NCBI GenBank assembly: GCA_963844205.1
Contig: CAWJNK010000001.1
Coordinates: 1,426,001-1,490,000 of the forward strand
DNA: 64,000 nucleotides
Direction: 5' to 3'
DNA from: DASSUW01 sp963844205
GTDB taxonomy: Bacteria; Actinomycetota; Thermoleophilia; Solirubrobacterales; Solirubrobacteraceae
The notes under the pieces were generated by a model. The model was not told the origin of the DNA. It ran no database searches and worked only from the letters and a program-made list of their open reading frames with translations. Each line of letters begins with the position of its first letter. The first letter of the stretch is position 1. A program made the translations under genes and the position numbers. Shown piece by piece: positions 16,984 through 26,218 of this stretch.

Positions 16984-16999
16984 TGCGGGTTTCTACGAG
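16984..16999 (+). promoter_or_regulatory. 16-nt regulon motif, copy 1
   Basis: TGCGGGTTTCTACGAG, 56 nt upstream of the FAD oxidoreductase ATG at 17056. It matches the shared motif except for the last two bases. Six further copies lie before other genes of the nitrate/stress island. Confidence 0.6.
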
Positions 17000-17055
17000 C
17001 CGGTCTGCGCGTGTTCGACGATGTGCGAGGGTTCGCCACGGAGGATGCTCGGCCG

Positions 17056-18177
17056 ATGACGCAAGTTCTCATCGCCGGCGCCGGGGTGGCTGCGGTCGAA
17101 TGTGTCCTCGCGCTGCGCGCCGTCGCGGGCTCGCGCGTCGATCTCGAGCTGCTCGCTCCCGCCACCGAACTCATCCAACGTCCGCTGTCGGTCGAGACGC
17201 CGTTCGGCGGCCCGCCGGCGCCTCGCCTTCCCCTCGACCGCCTCGCCCGCGAGCTCGGGGTGCGCCTGCACCGGGACGGCCTGGCGTCGGTGGAGTCCGA
17301 GCGCCACCGCGTGCTGACGCGTGACGGCGACTCGGTTCCCTACGAGATCCTCGTCGTCGCCACCGGCGCGCGCTCGCGCGAGGTGGTCTCAGGAGCCCAC
17401 ACGTTCCGCGGCCCGATGAGCGCCGGCCTCGTCGAGCAGGCGATCGGCCGCGTGTTCGCCGACCCGGGACTTCGGCTTGCGTTCGTCGCCCCGGCGGGCG
17501 CGCGCTGGCTGCTCCCGCTCTACGAGCTGGCGCTGCTCAGCGCCGCCACCCTCCGCGAGGGCGGCGTCGCGGAGCCCGACGTCGTCGTGGCGACGCCCGA
17601 GCACGCGCCGCTCGAGGCGCTCGGGCCCGCCGTGAGCGAAGCCGTCCGCGCCGAGCTCGACCGGGCCGGCGTCGACCTCATCACCAGTGCCGCCGCCGTG
17701 GGCGCCTTTGAGGGCGCGGTGCGGCTCGAGAGCGGCGCGCTGATCGCCGCCGACCTCGCCGTCGCGCTGCCCGAGCTGGTCGGGCCCCGCATCGCCGGCC
17801 TCCCGCACGACGCCGAGGGCTACCTGCCGGTCGACGAGCACGGGCGAGTGATCGGCGCCACCGACGTCTACGCGGCAGGTGACGCGACCGCGTTCCCGAT
17901 CAAGCACGGCGGCCTCGCCGCCCAGCAGGCCGACGCGGTCGCCGACGCGATCGGCGCGCGCCTCGGCGCCGTCGGTCACCCCGAGCCCTTCCGGCCCGTG
18001 CTGCGCGCCCTGCTGCTCACCGGCGGCGATCCGCTCTACCTGAGCGGCGAGCTACCGGCCGCGGGCACGGCCTCGAGGGAGCCACTGTGGTCGCCGCCCG
18101 AGAAACTCGCGGGCCGGTACCTCGCGTCGTTCCTCGCCACCGGCTCGCCCGGCGCTCCGCTGACGGACGTCGTCTAA
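17056..18177 (+). CDS. FAD-dependent pyridine-nucleotide-type oxidoreductase (paralogue 1)
   Basis: A 373-residue flavoprotein of the NDH-2/sulfide-quinone reductase superfamily. The FAD fold begins VLIAGAGVAAVE (residues 4-15), ILVVATGAR (about 107) is the second FAD contact, and DVYAAGDATAFPIKHGGLAAQQAD (about 270-295) is the C-terminal FAD site. It lacks the catalytic cysteine pairs of sulfide-quinone reductase, so that name is avoided. GGAGG precedes the ATG; a start 15 codons upstream is less likely. Paralogues are at 19363 and 34563. The last 4 nt overlap the convergent ZIP gene. The regulon motif upstream suggests induction with nitrate respiration. Confidence 0.82.
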   Translation: MTQVLIAGAGVAAVECVLALRAVAGSRVDLELLAPATELIQRPLSVETPFGGPPAPRLPLDRLARELGVRLHRDGLASVESERHRVLTRDGDSVPYEILVVATGARSREVVSGAHTFRGPMSAGLVEQAIGRVFADPGLRLAFVAPAGARWLLPLYELALLSAATLREGGVAEPDVVVATPEHAPLEALGPAVSEAVRAELDRAGVDLITSAAAVGAFEGAVRLESGALIAADLAVALPELVGPRIAGLPHDAEGYLPVDEHGRVIGATDVYAAGDATAFPIKHGGLAAQQADAVADAIGARLGAVGHPEPFRPVLRALLLTGGDPLYLSGELPAAGTASREPLWSPPEKLAGRYLASFLATGSPGAPLTDVV

Positions 18178-18899
18178 ACGCCGACCGCTGCGCTGAGCGC
18201 GAACATCGCCGAGCCACCGGCGGCGGCACCGCCGATCGCGCGCCGCCGCCCCAACATCCAGGCCTGCGGGACGAGCTCGCGCGCCACCAGCGCCAGCATC
18301 GCCCCGGCGGCGAACGCGAACGAGAAGGGCAGCAGCGCGTCGATCCGGTCCACGAGCAGGTAGGCGATCATCGCCCCCGCCGGCTGCGGCGCGCTGGTGG
18401 CCGCGGCGGCCCAAAACTGCTGCGCGGGCGTGAAGCCCGCCTCCTGCATCGGGATCGCCGACGCCGTCCCCTCGGGCACGTTCTGCAATGCGATCGCCAG
18501 CAGCACGAACAGCCCGAGCCCCTCGCGCTCGGACGCGAACGCGGTACCGATCGCGAGCCCCTCGGGCAGGCTGTGCACGAGCAGCACGCCGAGGACGAGC
18601 ACGGAGCGCCGCACGCCGGCGCCGCGCAGCTCGCCGACATGGACGTCGTGCCCGGCGAGCAGGCGCCGCGCCGCGACCAGGAAGGCGACGCCGGCGAGGG
18701 CGCCGGCGGCCACTGCCGCGGACGAGCCCTCGTCGAGTGCCGGCAACAGCAGCCCGACGACCGACGCCACCGTCATCAGGCCGGCGGCGAGCCCCCACAG
18801 GAACGGCCGCAGGGCACGCGCCCGGTGCTCGAGGACGAACACCGCGATGGCGCCCAGGCCGGTGGCGGAGCCGCCCGGCCTCCATCGGCAGGCGGCCAC
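18174..18899 (-). CDS. ZIP-family divalent metal transporter
   Basis: A 241-residue membrane protein with the ZIP hallmarks: LLVHSLPEGLAIG in helix 4 (about 106-118, His-Ser-x-x-Glu-Gly) and LQNVPEGTASAIPM in helix 5 (about 137-150), the metal-binding pair. ZIP proteins move Zn2+, Fe2+ or Mn2+ into the cytoplasm. Helix 1 is nearly missing: the only start, GTG at 18899, leaves only GSATGLGAIAVFVL of it. The upstream regulon motif ends 8 nt before this GTG, so the message may be leaderless or the true start lies lower. Confidence 0.78.
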   Translation of the reverse strand: MAACRWRPGGSATGLGAIAVFVLEHRARALRPFLWGLAAGLMTVASVVGLLLPALDEGSSAAVAAGALAGVAFLVAARRLLAGHDVHVGELRGAGVRRSVLVLGVLLVHSLPEGLAIGTAFASEREGLGLFVLLAIALQNVPEGTASAIPMQEAGFTPAQQFWAAAATSAPQPAGAMIAYLLVDRIDALLPFSFAFAAGAMLALVARELVPQAWMLGRRRAIGGAAAGGSAMFALSAAVGV

Positions 18900-18907
18900 A
18901 GACGCGA

Positions 18908-18923
18908 TCCGTAGAAACCCGCC
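18908..18923 (-). promoter_or_regulatory. 16-nt regulon motif, copy 2 (divergent promoter)
   Basis: Minus strand GGCGGGTTTCTACGGA. It sits between the ZIP gene (start 8 nt away) and the CBS gene (start 56 nt away on the plus strand). The 56-nt spacing to the CBS gene is the same as for copies 1 and 5 relative to their plus-strand genes. Confidence 0.65.
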
Positions 18924-18979
18924 GCCCCGGAGTGGTCCGCCCCGATGGCTCGCGCGTCCCCGGCGCCTACGGTCGGGCC

Positions 18980-19366
18980 ATGATGACGAACACGCTCACC
19001 ACCCACACCGTCCTCAACGCCATGCAGGTCGGAGTCATCCACTGCCCGCCCGACGCGGACGTGGCGACCCTCGCGCGCACGATGGCCGACAACCGCATCC
19101 ACTGCGTCGTGGTCAGCGGCCCGCCATGGGGCATCGTCTCCGACCTCGACCTTATGGCCAGCCTCCGCCCGGGCGCTGAGGCGACCGCCTGCGAGCTGGC
19201 GGCCAGCGACGTCGTCGTCGTGGACCCGGCCGACACGCTCGAGCGCGCGGCCCAGCTCATGGCCGAGCACCAGACCGCCCACGTGGTGGTCGTCTCGCCC
19301 CACACCGGCGAGCCCGTCGGCATCCTCTCGACGCTCGACGTGGCCCGCTGGGCGGCCTCCTCCTAG
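18980..19366 (+). CDS. Tandem CBS-domain protein
   Basis: A 128-residue protein made of two CBS domains: about residues 10-60 (VIHCPPDADVATLARTMADNRIHCVVV...GIVSDLDLM) and 70-126 (VVVDPADTLERAAQLMAEHQTAHVVVV...GILSTLDVAR). CBS pairs bind adenosine nucleotides and act as energy sensors. A stand-alone CBS pair of this size is like mycobacterial Hrp1 (Rv2626c), one of the most strongly induced DosR-regulon genes, which fits the surrounding hypoxia-like island. The regulon motif lies 56 nt upstream. The 3' end overlaps the convergent FAD oxidoreductase gene by 4 nt. Confidence 0.85.
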   Translation: MMTNTLTTHTVLNAMQVGVIHCPPDADVATLARTMADNRIHCVVVSGPPWGIVSDLDLMASLRPGAEATACELAASDVVVVDPADTLERAAQLMAEHQTAHVVVVSPHTGEPVGILSTLDVARWAASS

Positions 19367-20505
19367 AGGTCGACGAGCGGCTCGTCGGCCAGCACCGGCG
19401 GCCGCGCGGTGGCCAGATACGGCGCGAGGTAGCGGCCGGCGATCTTTCCCGGCGGCGACCACAGCGCCCGCGCGGAGATCGAGCCGCGCACCGGTTCGCC
19501 GGAGCGATCGAGCTCTGAGCGCAGGTAGAGCGGAGCGCCGCCGGTGAGCAGGACGCTCCGCAGGACCGGCCTGGTGAAGGGCCGCGGGACGGCGCGAGCG
19601 CCGAGCTGCTGAGCGATCGTGGCCGCCGCGGCGTCGGCCTGCTGGGTGGCCAGGCCGCCCTGCTTAACGGGGAAGTCGGTGGCGTCGCCGGCCGCCAGTA
19701 CGCGGTCGGTGACACGGGCGTGCGCGTCGGTCGGGAGGAAGCCGCGCTTGTCGGACGGCAGTCCCGGGATGCGCGGGCCCTCGAGCCGCGGCAGGCTGAC
19801 CACGGTGTCGGCGAGCACGGCTTCGCCGGACTCGAGCCACAGCACGTCTCCGGTGACATGCTCGGGCGCTACGCCGGTCCGCAGGCGGATGCGGCGCTGC
19901 GCGAGCAGCTCGCGGAGGGCGGCGCCGGCCTCGTCGCCGAAGAGCGCCAGCGGCTGGGGCTCGGCGGTCACGACGGTCACCATGACGTCGCGGCCGCCCT
20001 GCATGTCGAGCTCGGTGCGGGCCATGATTGCCAGCTCGTAGGCCGGCAGCGGCCACGTCGCGGCGGCCGGGACAGCCACGGCGATGCGCACGCGGTGGCC
20101 ACGGACGGCCTCCTCGAGCATCCACTGCACCGCTCGCGCGTCGGCCGGCCCGCGGAAGGTCAGCGCCCCGGCCACGGCCGGCGCGGGCCGGGCGCCGACG
20201 GCGACGAGCAGGTGGTCGTAGAGCAGCGCCTCGCCGCCCTCGATCCAAGCCACCCGCGCGTCGGGGTCGACGCCTGCCAGCACGCCCTGCACGAGCCGCA
20301 CGTCGTAGCGCGACGCGAGGGCGTGCAGGTCGAGCGACGGCGCCGCACCGAGGCCGAACGGCGTCCTCACGGACGCGGATCGGTCGACGAGGGCGTGCTC
20401 GGGGGCCAGCAGGTCGATCTCGAAGCCGCGGCCCGCCAGGACGCGCAGCGCGAGCACCGCCTCGAGCGCGGCGACGCCAGAGCCCGCGATGACCACGCGC
20501 GTCAT
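19363..20505 (-). CDS. FAD-dependent pyridine-nucleotide-type oxidoreductase (paralogue 2)
   Basis: A 380-residue relative of the protein encoded at 17056. VVIAGSGVAALEAV (residues 4-17) binds FAD, LLVAVGAR lies near residue 98, and VLAAGDATDFPVKQGGLATQQAD (about 270-292) is the C-terminal FAD site. It has no cysteine at all, so it cannot work by the sulfide-quinone reductase thiol mechanism. The ATG overlaps the stop of the universal stress protein upstream (ATGA), so both are made from one message starting near the motif at 20992. Electron donor and acceptor are unknown. Confidence 0.8.
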   Translation of the reverse strand: MTRVVIAGSGVAALEAVLALRVLAGRGFEIDLLAPEHALVDRSASVRTPFGLGAAPSLDLHALASRYDVRLVQGVLAGVDPDARVAWIEGGEALLYDHLLVAVGARPAPAVAGALTFRGPADARAVQWMLEEAVRGHRVRIAVAVPAAATWPLPAYELAIMARTELDMQGGRDVMVTVVTAEPQPLALFGDEAGAALRELLAQRRIRLRTGVAPEHVTGDVLWLESGEAVLADTVVSLPRLEGPRIPGLPSDKRGFLPTDAHARVTDRVLAAGDATDFPVKQGGLATQQADAAAATIAQQLGARAVPRPFTRPVLRSVLLTGGAPLYLRSELDRSGEPVRGSISARALWSPPGKIAGRYLAPYLATARPPVLADEPLVDL

Positions 20506-20912
20506 GTCGCACCTGCCTCCTCGAAGGCGCCGAGCAGCGAGTCGAGCACCGCATGCCGGCTGCCGCGCGGCAGCACCAGCACCGGGCAGCGGCCGACGGG
20601 GCCGCGCTGGGACGAGCCGACGACGACGAGCGCGGCGCCGGTCCGTTCGGCCACATGGTGGAGCGCGCGGGCGGGCGAGGGGTCGGGGATCGCCACGGTC
20701 GCCGCATCGGCGACGCGCAGCAGAAGCTCGCGCGCGTCACGCTCGAGGACCGACGCGTACTCGGGGCTCCCGGTGCGGTCCGGCTGGATGGCATCGGGGT
20801 AGGCCGACACCACGCGCAGCGTGGCTCCAGTGGTGCCGGCGAGGCGCCTGGCGAACGCGAGCGCATCCTGCGCCCCAGGCTTGGCGTCGAGCCCGACGAG
20901 GATCTCGGTCAT
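20502..20912 (-). CDS. Universal stress protein with a shortened nucleotide loop
   Basis: A 136-residue single UspA domain. It begins MTEILVGLDAKPGAQDAL and the C-terminal part reads LVVVGSSQRGPVGRCPVLVLPRG. In canonical members 15 or so residues (the GSxS/T part of the ATP loop and following helix) separate GxGxx from CPVLVV; they are absent here, so ATP binding is doubtful. AGGAGGAG precedes the ATG. It shares a divergent promoter region with narG, which contains the regulon motif, and is coupled to the downstream FAD oxidoreductase gene. Confidence 0.82.
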   Translation of the reverse strand: MTEILVGLDAKPGAQDALAFARRLAGTTGATLRVVSAYPDAIQPDRTGSPEYASVLERDARELLLRVADAATVAIPDPSPARALHHVAERTGAALVVVGSSQRGPVGRCPVLVLPRGSRHAVLDSLLGAFEEAGAT

Positions 20913-20991
20913 GGGTCGCTCCTCCTGGATGTGGGAGGACAGCATGGGCCGCAGGCGCCCGCCCGCCAACCGCCCAAAGCCCGCCGATCTC

Positions 20992-21007
20992 TGCGGAAAA
21001 CTACGGA
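20992..21007 (+). promoter_or_regulatory. 16-nt regulon motif, copy 3 (usp/narG divergent promoter)
   Basis: TGCGGAAAACTACGGA lies 49 nt before the narG start and 79 nt before the divergent universal stress protein start. It is the only conserved element seen in this 144-nt spacer and probably controls both transcripts. Confidence 0.7.
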
Positions 21008-21056
21008 CGGCGGCCTTGATAGGTTGCGGCGGTTCGTCGGGCGAGACCGGGGTGCG

Positions 21057-24000
21057 ATGAGTCTGGCGCAGGCCGCACACGAGTTCTTCCGCAAGGGCGA
21101 GGCCAACGCCGAGGGCTGGAGCATGCTGATCGCACGCGGCCGCGGCTGGGAGAAGGCCTATCGGGACCGCTGGCGGCACGACAAGGTGGTCCGCTCCACC
21201 CACGGCGTCAACTGCACGGGCTCGTGCTCGTGGAACGTTTACGTCAAGGACGGGCTGATCACGTGGGAGACGCAGGCGGTCGACTACCCGCGCACCGACC
21301 CCGGCCGGCCCGACCACGAGCCGCGCGGCTGCCCGCGCGGCGCGTCGTTCTCCTGGTACACGTACTCGCCCGCGCGCCTGAAGTATCCGTACGTGCGCGG
21401 GAGCCTGCTCGAGCGGTGGCGCGAGGCGCGCGCCGCCGAGGCGGACCCCGTCGCCGCCTTCGCGCGCGTGGCCGCTGACGGCGGCTACCGCGGCGAGCGC
21501 GGCCGTGGCGGCTTCGTCCGCGCCACGTGGGAGGAGGCGACCGAGCTGATCGCGGCGGCGACCGTGCACGCGATCGCCGAGCACGGGCCCGACCGCGTCG
21601 CCGGGTTCACGCCGATCCCCGCCATGTCGCCGGTCTCGTTCGCCTCCGGCAGCCGTTTCATCTCACTGATCGGCGGCACGATGCTGACCTTCTACGACTG
21701 GTACGCCGACCTGCCGCCCGCCTCCCCGCAGACCTTCGGCGACCAGACCGACGTGCCGGAGTCGGCCGACTGGTGGGACGCGAGCTACCTGATCGTGTGG
21801 GGCACCAACCTGCCGATCACGCGCACCCCGGACGCGCACTTCATGACCGAGGCGCGCTACCGCGGCCAGAAGGTCGTGGTCGTCTCGCCCGACTACTCCG
21901 ACCACGTCAAGTTCGCCGACGACTGGCTGGCCGCCCACCCGGGGACCGACGGCGCGCTGGCGATGGCCATGGGCCACGTGATGCTGCGCGAGTTCTGGGT
22001 CGACCGGCGGGTGCCGCGGTTCGAGGACTACGCGAAGCGCTTCACCGACCTGCCGCTGCTGGTCACGCTCGACGAGCGCGACGGCGTCCACGTGCCGGGC
22101 CGCTTCCTGACGGCCGCCGACATCAGCGAGACCGGCGAGCACCCGGAGTTCAAGACCGTCGTGCTCGACGCGGCGACCGGGCGGCCCGCGGTCCCGAACG
22201 GCGCGGTCGGCTTCCGCTACGGCGACGAGGGCAAGGGCCGCTGGAACCTGCGGCTCGACGACCTCGACCCCGTGCTGACGCTTCATGGGCGCGAGCACGA
22301 GGACGTCGCCGTCGACCTCCCGCGCTTCGACGTGGGCGACGGCGGCGGCGGCACGATGCGGCGCGGCGTACCGGCGATGCGCGTCGGCGGGCACCTCGTG
22401 ACGACGGTGCTCGACCTCATGCTCGCCACCTACGGCGTCGCCCGCGACGGGCTCCCGGGCGACTGGCCGGAGGGCTACGACGACGCCGCGCAGCCCTACA
22501 CGCCGGCCTGGCAGGAGGCGATCACCTCGGTCGACCGCCGGATGGCGGTCAAGGTGGCGCGCGAGTTCGCGCGCAATGCCGAGGTCAGCGGCGGGCGCTC
22601 GATGATCTGCATGGGCGCCGGGACCAACCACTGGTTCCACTCCGACGAGACGTACCGCTCGTTCATCTCGCTGCTGCTGCTGTGCGGCTGCGTGGGGATC
22701 AACGGCGGGGGCTGGGCGCACTACGTCGGCCAGGAGAAGATCCGCACGTTCGCCGGCTGGCAGGCGATCGCCAACGGGCTCGACTGGCGCCGGCCCGCTC
22801 GCCAGTCGCAGGGCACATCCTGGTACTACGCGCACACCGAGCAGTGGCGCTACGACCGCCTGCGGCCGGAGCGCTTCGCGTCGCCGCTCGGGGACGGCCG
22901 GTTCGCCGGGCGCACGGCGATCGACGAGCACGCGCGCGCCGTGCGCCTCGGCTGGATGCCGTCCCACCCCACCTTCGACCGCAATCCACTCGACCTCGCC
23001 GACGAGGGCGGCGACGACCCAGTCGCGCACGTCGTGGCCGAGCTGAAAGCGGGCCGGCTCGGGTTCGCCGTCGACGACCCGAGCGCGCCGTCGAGCTTCC
23101 CGCGCGTGTTCTTCGTGTGGCGCTCCAACCTGCTCGGGTCATCGGGCAAGGGGCAGGAGTACTTCCTGCGCCACCTGCTCGGCGCGACGCACGACGGGCC
23201 GCTGGCCGAGGAGCTGCCGCCGGAGGAGCGGCCGGCCGACGTGCGCTGGCGCGAGGAGGCGCCGCAGGGCAAGCTCGACCTGCTCGTCAACGTCGACTTC
23301 CGCATGACCACGACGGGCCTGTACTCGGACGTCGTCCTGCCCGCGGCCACCTGGTACGAGAAGCACGACCTGTCGATGACCGACATGCACCCGTTCGTGC
23401 ACTCGTTCAACCAGGCCGTGCCGCCGCCGTGGGAGGCGCGCACCGACTGGGACGCGTTCGGCGGCATCGCGCGCGCGTTCTCCGAGCTGGCCGCCGAGCA
23501 CCTTGGCACGCGCCGAGACGTCGTGGCGATGCCGATCATGCACGACTCGCCGGGCGAGCTCGCCCAGCCGCACGGCCGCGTCCGCGACTGGAGAGCGGGC
23601 GAGTGCGAGCCGGTGCCCGGCCGGACGATGCCGGGCCTCGTGGTGGTCGAGCGCGACTACGGCGCGGTGGCCGACCAGTGGGCGGCGCTCGGGCCGCTGC
23701 TCGAGACCGCCGGCAGCGCCGTGAAGAGCGCGTCGTGGATCCCGGACGAGGAGGTCCGCATGCTCGCGGCCCGCAACGGGCGCGTGCGCGGCGGCACCGC
23801 CGACGGGCGGCCGTCGTTGGAGCGCCCCGAGCAGGTGGCCGAGGCGATCCTCGCGCTCTCGGCCGTCACCAACGGGCGGCTCGCGGTCGCCGGCTTCCGC
23901 ACGCTCGAGGAGCGCTGCGGCGTGCCGCTGGCCGACCTCGCCGAGCCCGCCGAGGACACGCGCATCACCTTCCAGGACACGCAGGTCCAGCCGCGCCGCG

Positions 24001-24689
24001 TGATCACCTCGCCCGAGTGGTCGGGCATCGACGAGGAGGGCCGCGCCTACGCCGCCTTCACGATCAACGTCGAGCGCGGCAAGCCGTGGCACACGCTCAG
24101 CGGCCGCATGCACCTCTACCTCGACCACGAGTGGATGCGCGAGCTCGGCGAGGCGCTGCCCGCCTACCGGCCGCCGATCGACCCGCGGCTGATGCTGGCC
24201 GGCGGCGTCGAGGTGGCGGGCGACGGCGTGCCGGAGGTCACGCTGCGCTACCTGACCCCGCACTCGAAGTGGTCGATCCACTCCGAGTACCAGGACAACC
24301 TGCACATGCTCACGCTGTTCCGCGGCGGGTCGGGCTTTTGGATGAGCCCGCAGGACGCCGAGGCGATCGGCGTGCGCGACAACGACTGGGTCGAGGCCTA
24401 CAACCGCAACGGCATCGTCGTCACGCGCGCGGTCGTCTCGCACCGGGTCCCGCCGGGCGTCTGTCTCATGTACCACTCGAAGGACCGCCAGATCAACACC
24501 CCGCGCAGCGAGATCGACGGCCGCCGCGGCGGCACCGAGAACGCGCTGACCACGATCGCGATGAAGCCGACGCACATGATCGGCGGCTACGCGCAGCTCT
24601 CGTGGGGTCCGAACTACTACGGGCCGACGGGCTCCAACCGCGACTCGGTGACGGTCGTCCGCAAGCGCACCGCGGAGGTCAGGTACTGA
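21057..24689 (+). CDS. narG: Respiratory nitrate reductase, alpha (molybdopterin) subunit
   Basis: Catalytic subunit of membrane-bound nitrate reductase, reducing nitrate to nitrite on the cytoplasmic face with electrons from quinol. The 1210-residue length is normal. The FS0 iron-sulfur ligands are His49, Cys53, Cys57 and Cys92 (STHGVNCTGSCSW ... RGCPRG), and the Mo-ligand Asp is residue 218 in YADLPPASPQTFGDQTD. The N-terminus has no twin-arginine signal, as expected for cytoplasmic NarG. ATG at 21057 follows the regulon motif; longer frames would cross it. Stop and narH start overlap (ATGA-type, TGATG). Confidence 0.97.
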   Translation: MSLAQAAHEFFRKGEANAEGWSMLIARGRGWEKAYRDRWRHDKVVRSTHGVNCTGSCSWNVYVKDGLITWETQAVDYPRTDPGRPDHEPRGCPRGASFSWYTYSPARLKYPYVRGSLLERWREARAAEADPVAAFARVAADGGYRGERGRGGFVRATWEEATELIAAATVHAIAEHGPDRVAGFTPIPAMSPVSFASGSRFISLIGGTMLTFYDWYADLPPASPQTFGDQTDVPESADWWDASYLIVWGTNLPITRTPDAHFMTEARYRGQKVVVVSPDYSDHVKFADDWLAAHPGTDGALAMAMGHVMLREFWVDRRVPRFEDYAKRFTDLPLLVTLDERDGVHVPGRFLTAADISETGEHPEFKTVVLDAATGRPAVPNGAVGFRYGDEGKGRWNLRLDDLDPVLTLHGREHEDVAVDLPRFDVGDGGGGTMRRGVPAMRVGGHLVTTVLDLMLATYGVARDGLPGDWPEGYDDAAQPYTPAWQEAITSVDRRMAVKVAREFARNAEVSGGRSMICMGAGTNHWFHSDETYRSFISLLLLCGCVGINGGGWAHYVGQEKIRTFAGWQAIANGLDWRRPARQSQGTSWYYAHTEQWRYDRLRPERFASPLGDGRFAGRTAIDEHARAVRLGWMPSHPTFDRNPLDLADEGGDDPVAHVVAELKAGRLGFAVDDPSAPSSFPRVFFVWRSNLLGSSGKGQEYFLRHLLGATHDGPLAEELPPEERPADVRWREEAPQGKLDLLVNVDFRMTTTGLYSDVVLPAATWYEKHDLSMTDMHPFVHSFNQAVPPPWEARTDWDAFGGIARAFSELAAEHLGTRRDVVAMPIMHDSPGELAQPHGRVRDWRAGECEPVPGRTMPGLVVVERDYGAVADQWAALGPLLETAGSAVKSASWIPDEEVRMLAARNGRVRGGTADGRPSLERPEQVAEAILALSAVTNGRLAVAGFRTLEERCGVPLADLAEPAEDTRITFQDTQVQPRRVITSPEWSGIDEEGRAYAAFTINVERGKPWHTLSGRMHLYLDHEWMRELGEALPAYRPPIDPRLMLAGGVEVAGDGVPEVTLRYLTPHSKWSIHSEYQDNLHMLTLFRGGSGFWMSPQDAEAIGVRDNDWVEAYNRNGIVVTRAVVSHRVPPGVCLMYHSKDRQINTPRSEIDGRRGGTENALTTIAMKPTHMIGGYAQLSWGPNYYGPTGSNRDSVTVVRKRTAEVRY

Positions 24690-26218
24690 TGCTCGTCCGC
24701 GCCCAGGTGGCGATGGTGATGAACCTCGACAAGTGCATCGGCTGCCACACCTGCAGCGTCACCTGCAAGCAGGTATGGACCAACCGGCCGGGCACCGAGT
24801 ACGTCTGGTTCAACAACGTTGAGACGAGCCCGGGCCAGGGCTACCCGCGCACGTGGGCCGACCAGGCGCGCTGGAAGGGCGGCTGGGAGCTCGACGGCAA
24901 GGGGCGCCTGCGCCTGCGCGCGGGCGGGCGCGTGAAGAAGCTCCTCACGATCTTCTCCAACCCCGACCTGCCGGCGATCGACGACTACTACGAGCCCTGG
25001 ACCTACGACTACGAGACGCTCGTCAACGCCCCGCTCTCGGACCTCGACCCGGTCGCCCGCCCGCACTCGCAGCTGACCGGCGAGCCGATGGACGTCACGT
25101 GGGGGCCGAACTGGGACGAGGGCCTGGCCGGCGGACCGGAGCTCGCCGTCCACGACCCGCACATCGCGGGCATCGAGGAGCAGGTCCGGATGACCTACGA
25201 GCAGGCGTTCATGTTCTTCCTGCCGCGCATCTGCGAGCACTGCCTGAACCCCTCGTGCGTGGCCAGCTGCCCCTCCGGCGCCATGTACAAGCGCGAGGAG
25301 GACGGCATCGTCCTCGTCGACCAGGACCGCTGCCGCGGCTGGCGCTACTGCGTGTCCGGCTGCCCGTACAAGAAGGTCTACTTCAACCACCGCACCGGCA
25401 AGGCCGAGAAGTGCACGCTCTGCTATCCGCGGATCGAGGCCGGCCAGCCCACGATCTGCTCGGAGACGTGCGTCGGCCGCATCCGCTACCTCGGCCTCGT
25501 GCTCTATGACGCCGACCGCGTCGAGGAGGCCGCGTCGGTCCCCGACGAGCGCGAGCTGCTCGGCGCCCAGCGCTCGGTGTTCCTGGATCCTGAGAACCCC
25601 GAGGTGCGCGAGGCCGCCGCGCGCGACGGCATCCCGGGCGACTGGGTCGAAGCCGCGCGGCGCTCGCCGATCTACGACCTCGCGATCCGCTGGGGCGTGG
25701 CGCTGCCGCTGCACCCGGAGTTCCGCACGCTGCCGATGGTCTGGTACGTGCCGCCGCTCTCGCCCGTCGTCTCGACGCTCGAGACGGACGGTTACGAGGC
25801 CGACCCCGACGACGTCTTCGGCGCGATCGACCACCTGCGGATCCCGCTCGAGTACCTGGCCAACCTGCTCACGGCAGGCGACACCGAGGTCGTGCGCGGC
25901 GTCCTGCACCGGCTCGCCGCGATGCGCGCCTACATGCGCAAGCGCGAGGTGATCGGCGAGGTCGACGACTCGCTCGCCACTTGGGTCGGGCTGACCGGCC
26001 ACGAGCTCGAGCGCATGTACCGGCTGCTGGCCATCGCCGACTACGAGGACCGGTACGTGATCCCGCAGGCCCATGCCGAGCTCGGGGCCCGGCTGATGGA
26101 GCAGCAGGGCGCCTGCGGGCTCGACTTCGACGGCGGTCCGGGGAACTGCGGCGCCGTGCCGGAGCCCGGCGAGGACTTCCACCTGCTCGACATCCTCAAG
26201 CGCAGGCCGGGCGCATGA
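24689..26218 (+). CDS. narH: Respiratory nitrate reductase, beta (iron-sulfur) subunit
   Basis: Electron-transfer subunit of 509 residues carrying four iron-sulfur clusters between NarI and NarG. Ferredoxin-type Cys groups are visible: CIGCHTCSVTC (about 16-26), CEHCLNPSCVASC (about 183-195), CRGWRYCVSGC (about 215-225, with Trp in place of one Cys, the mark of the 3Fe-4S cluster) and CTLCYPRI. The ATG overlaps the narG stop and the 3' end overlaps narJ by 4 nt. Confidence 0.97.
   Translation: MLVRAQVAMVMNLDKCIGCHTCSVTCKQVWTNRPGTEYVWFNNVETSPGQGYPRTWADQARWKGGWELDGKGRLRLRAGGRVKKLLTIFSNPDLPAIDDYYEPWTYDYETLVNAPLSDLDPVARPHSQLTGEPMDVTWGPNWDEGLAGGPELAVHDPHIAGIEEQVRMTYEQAFMFFLPRICEHCLNPSCVASCPSGAMYKREEDGIVLVDQDRCRGWRYCVSGCPYKKVYFNHRTGKAEKCTLCYPRIEAGQPTICSETCVGRIRYLGLVLYDADRVEEAASVPDERELLGAQRSVFLDPENPEVREAAARDGIPGDWVEAARRSPIYDLAIRWGVALPLHPEFRTLPMVWYVPPLSPVVSTLETDGYEADPDDVFGAIDHLRIPLEYLANLLTAGDTEVVRGVLHRLAAMRAYMRKREVIGEVDDSLATWVGLTGHELERMYRLLAIADYEDRYVIPQAHAELGARLMEQQGACGLDFDGGPGNCGAVPEPGEDFHLLDILKRRPGA

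Noticed and set aside
17056..20505. Naming the FAD proteins sulfide:quinone oxidoreductases
   Set aside because: They lack the catalytic cysteines required for that reaction, so only a general oxidoreductase call is justified.
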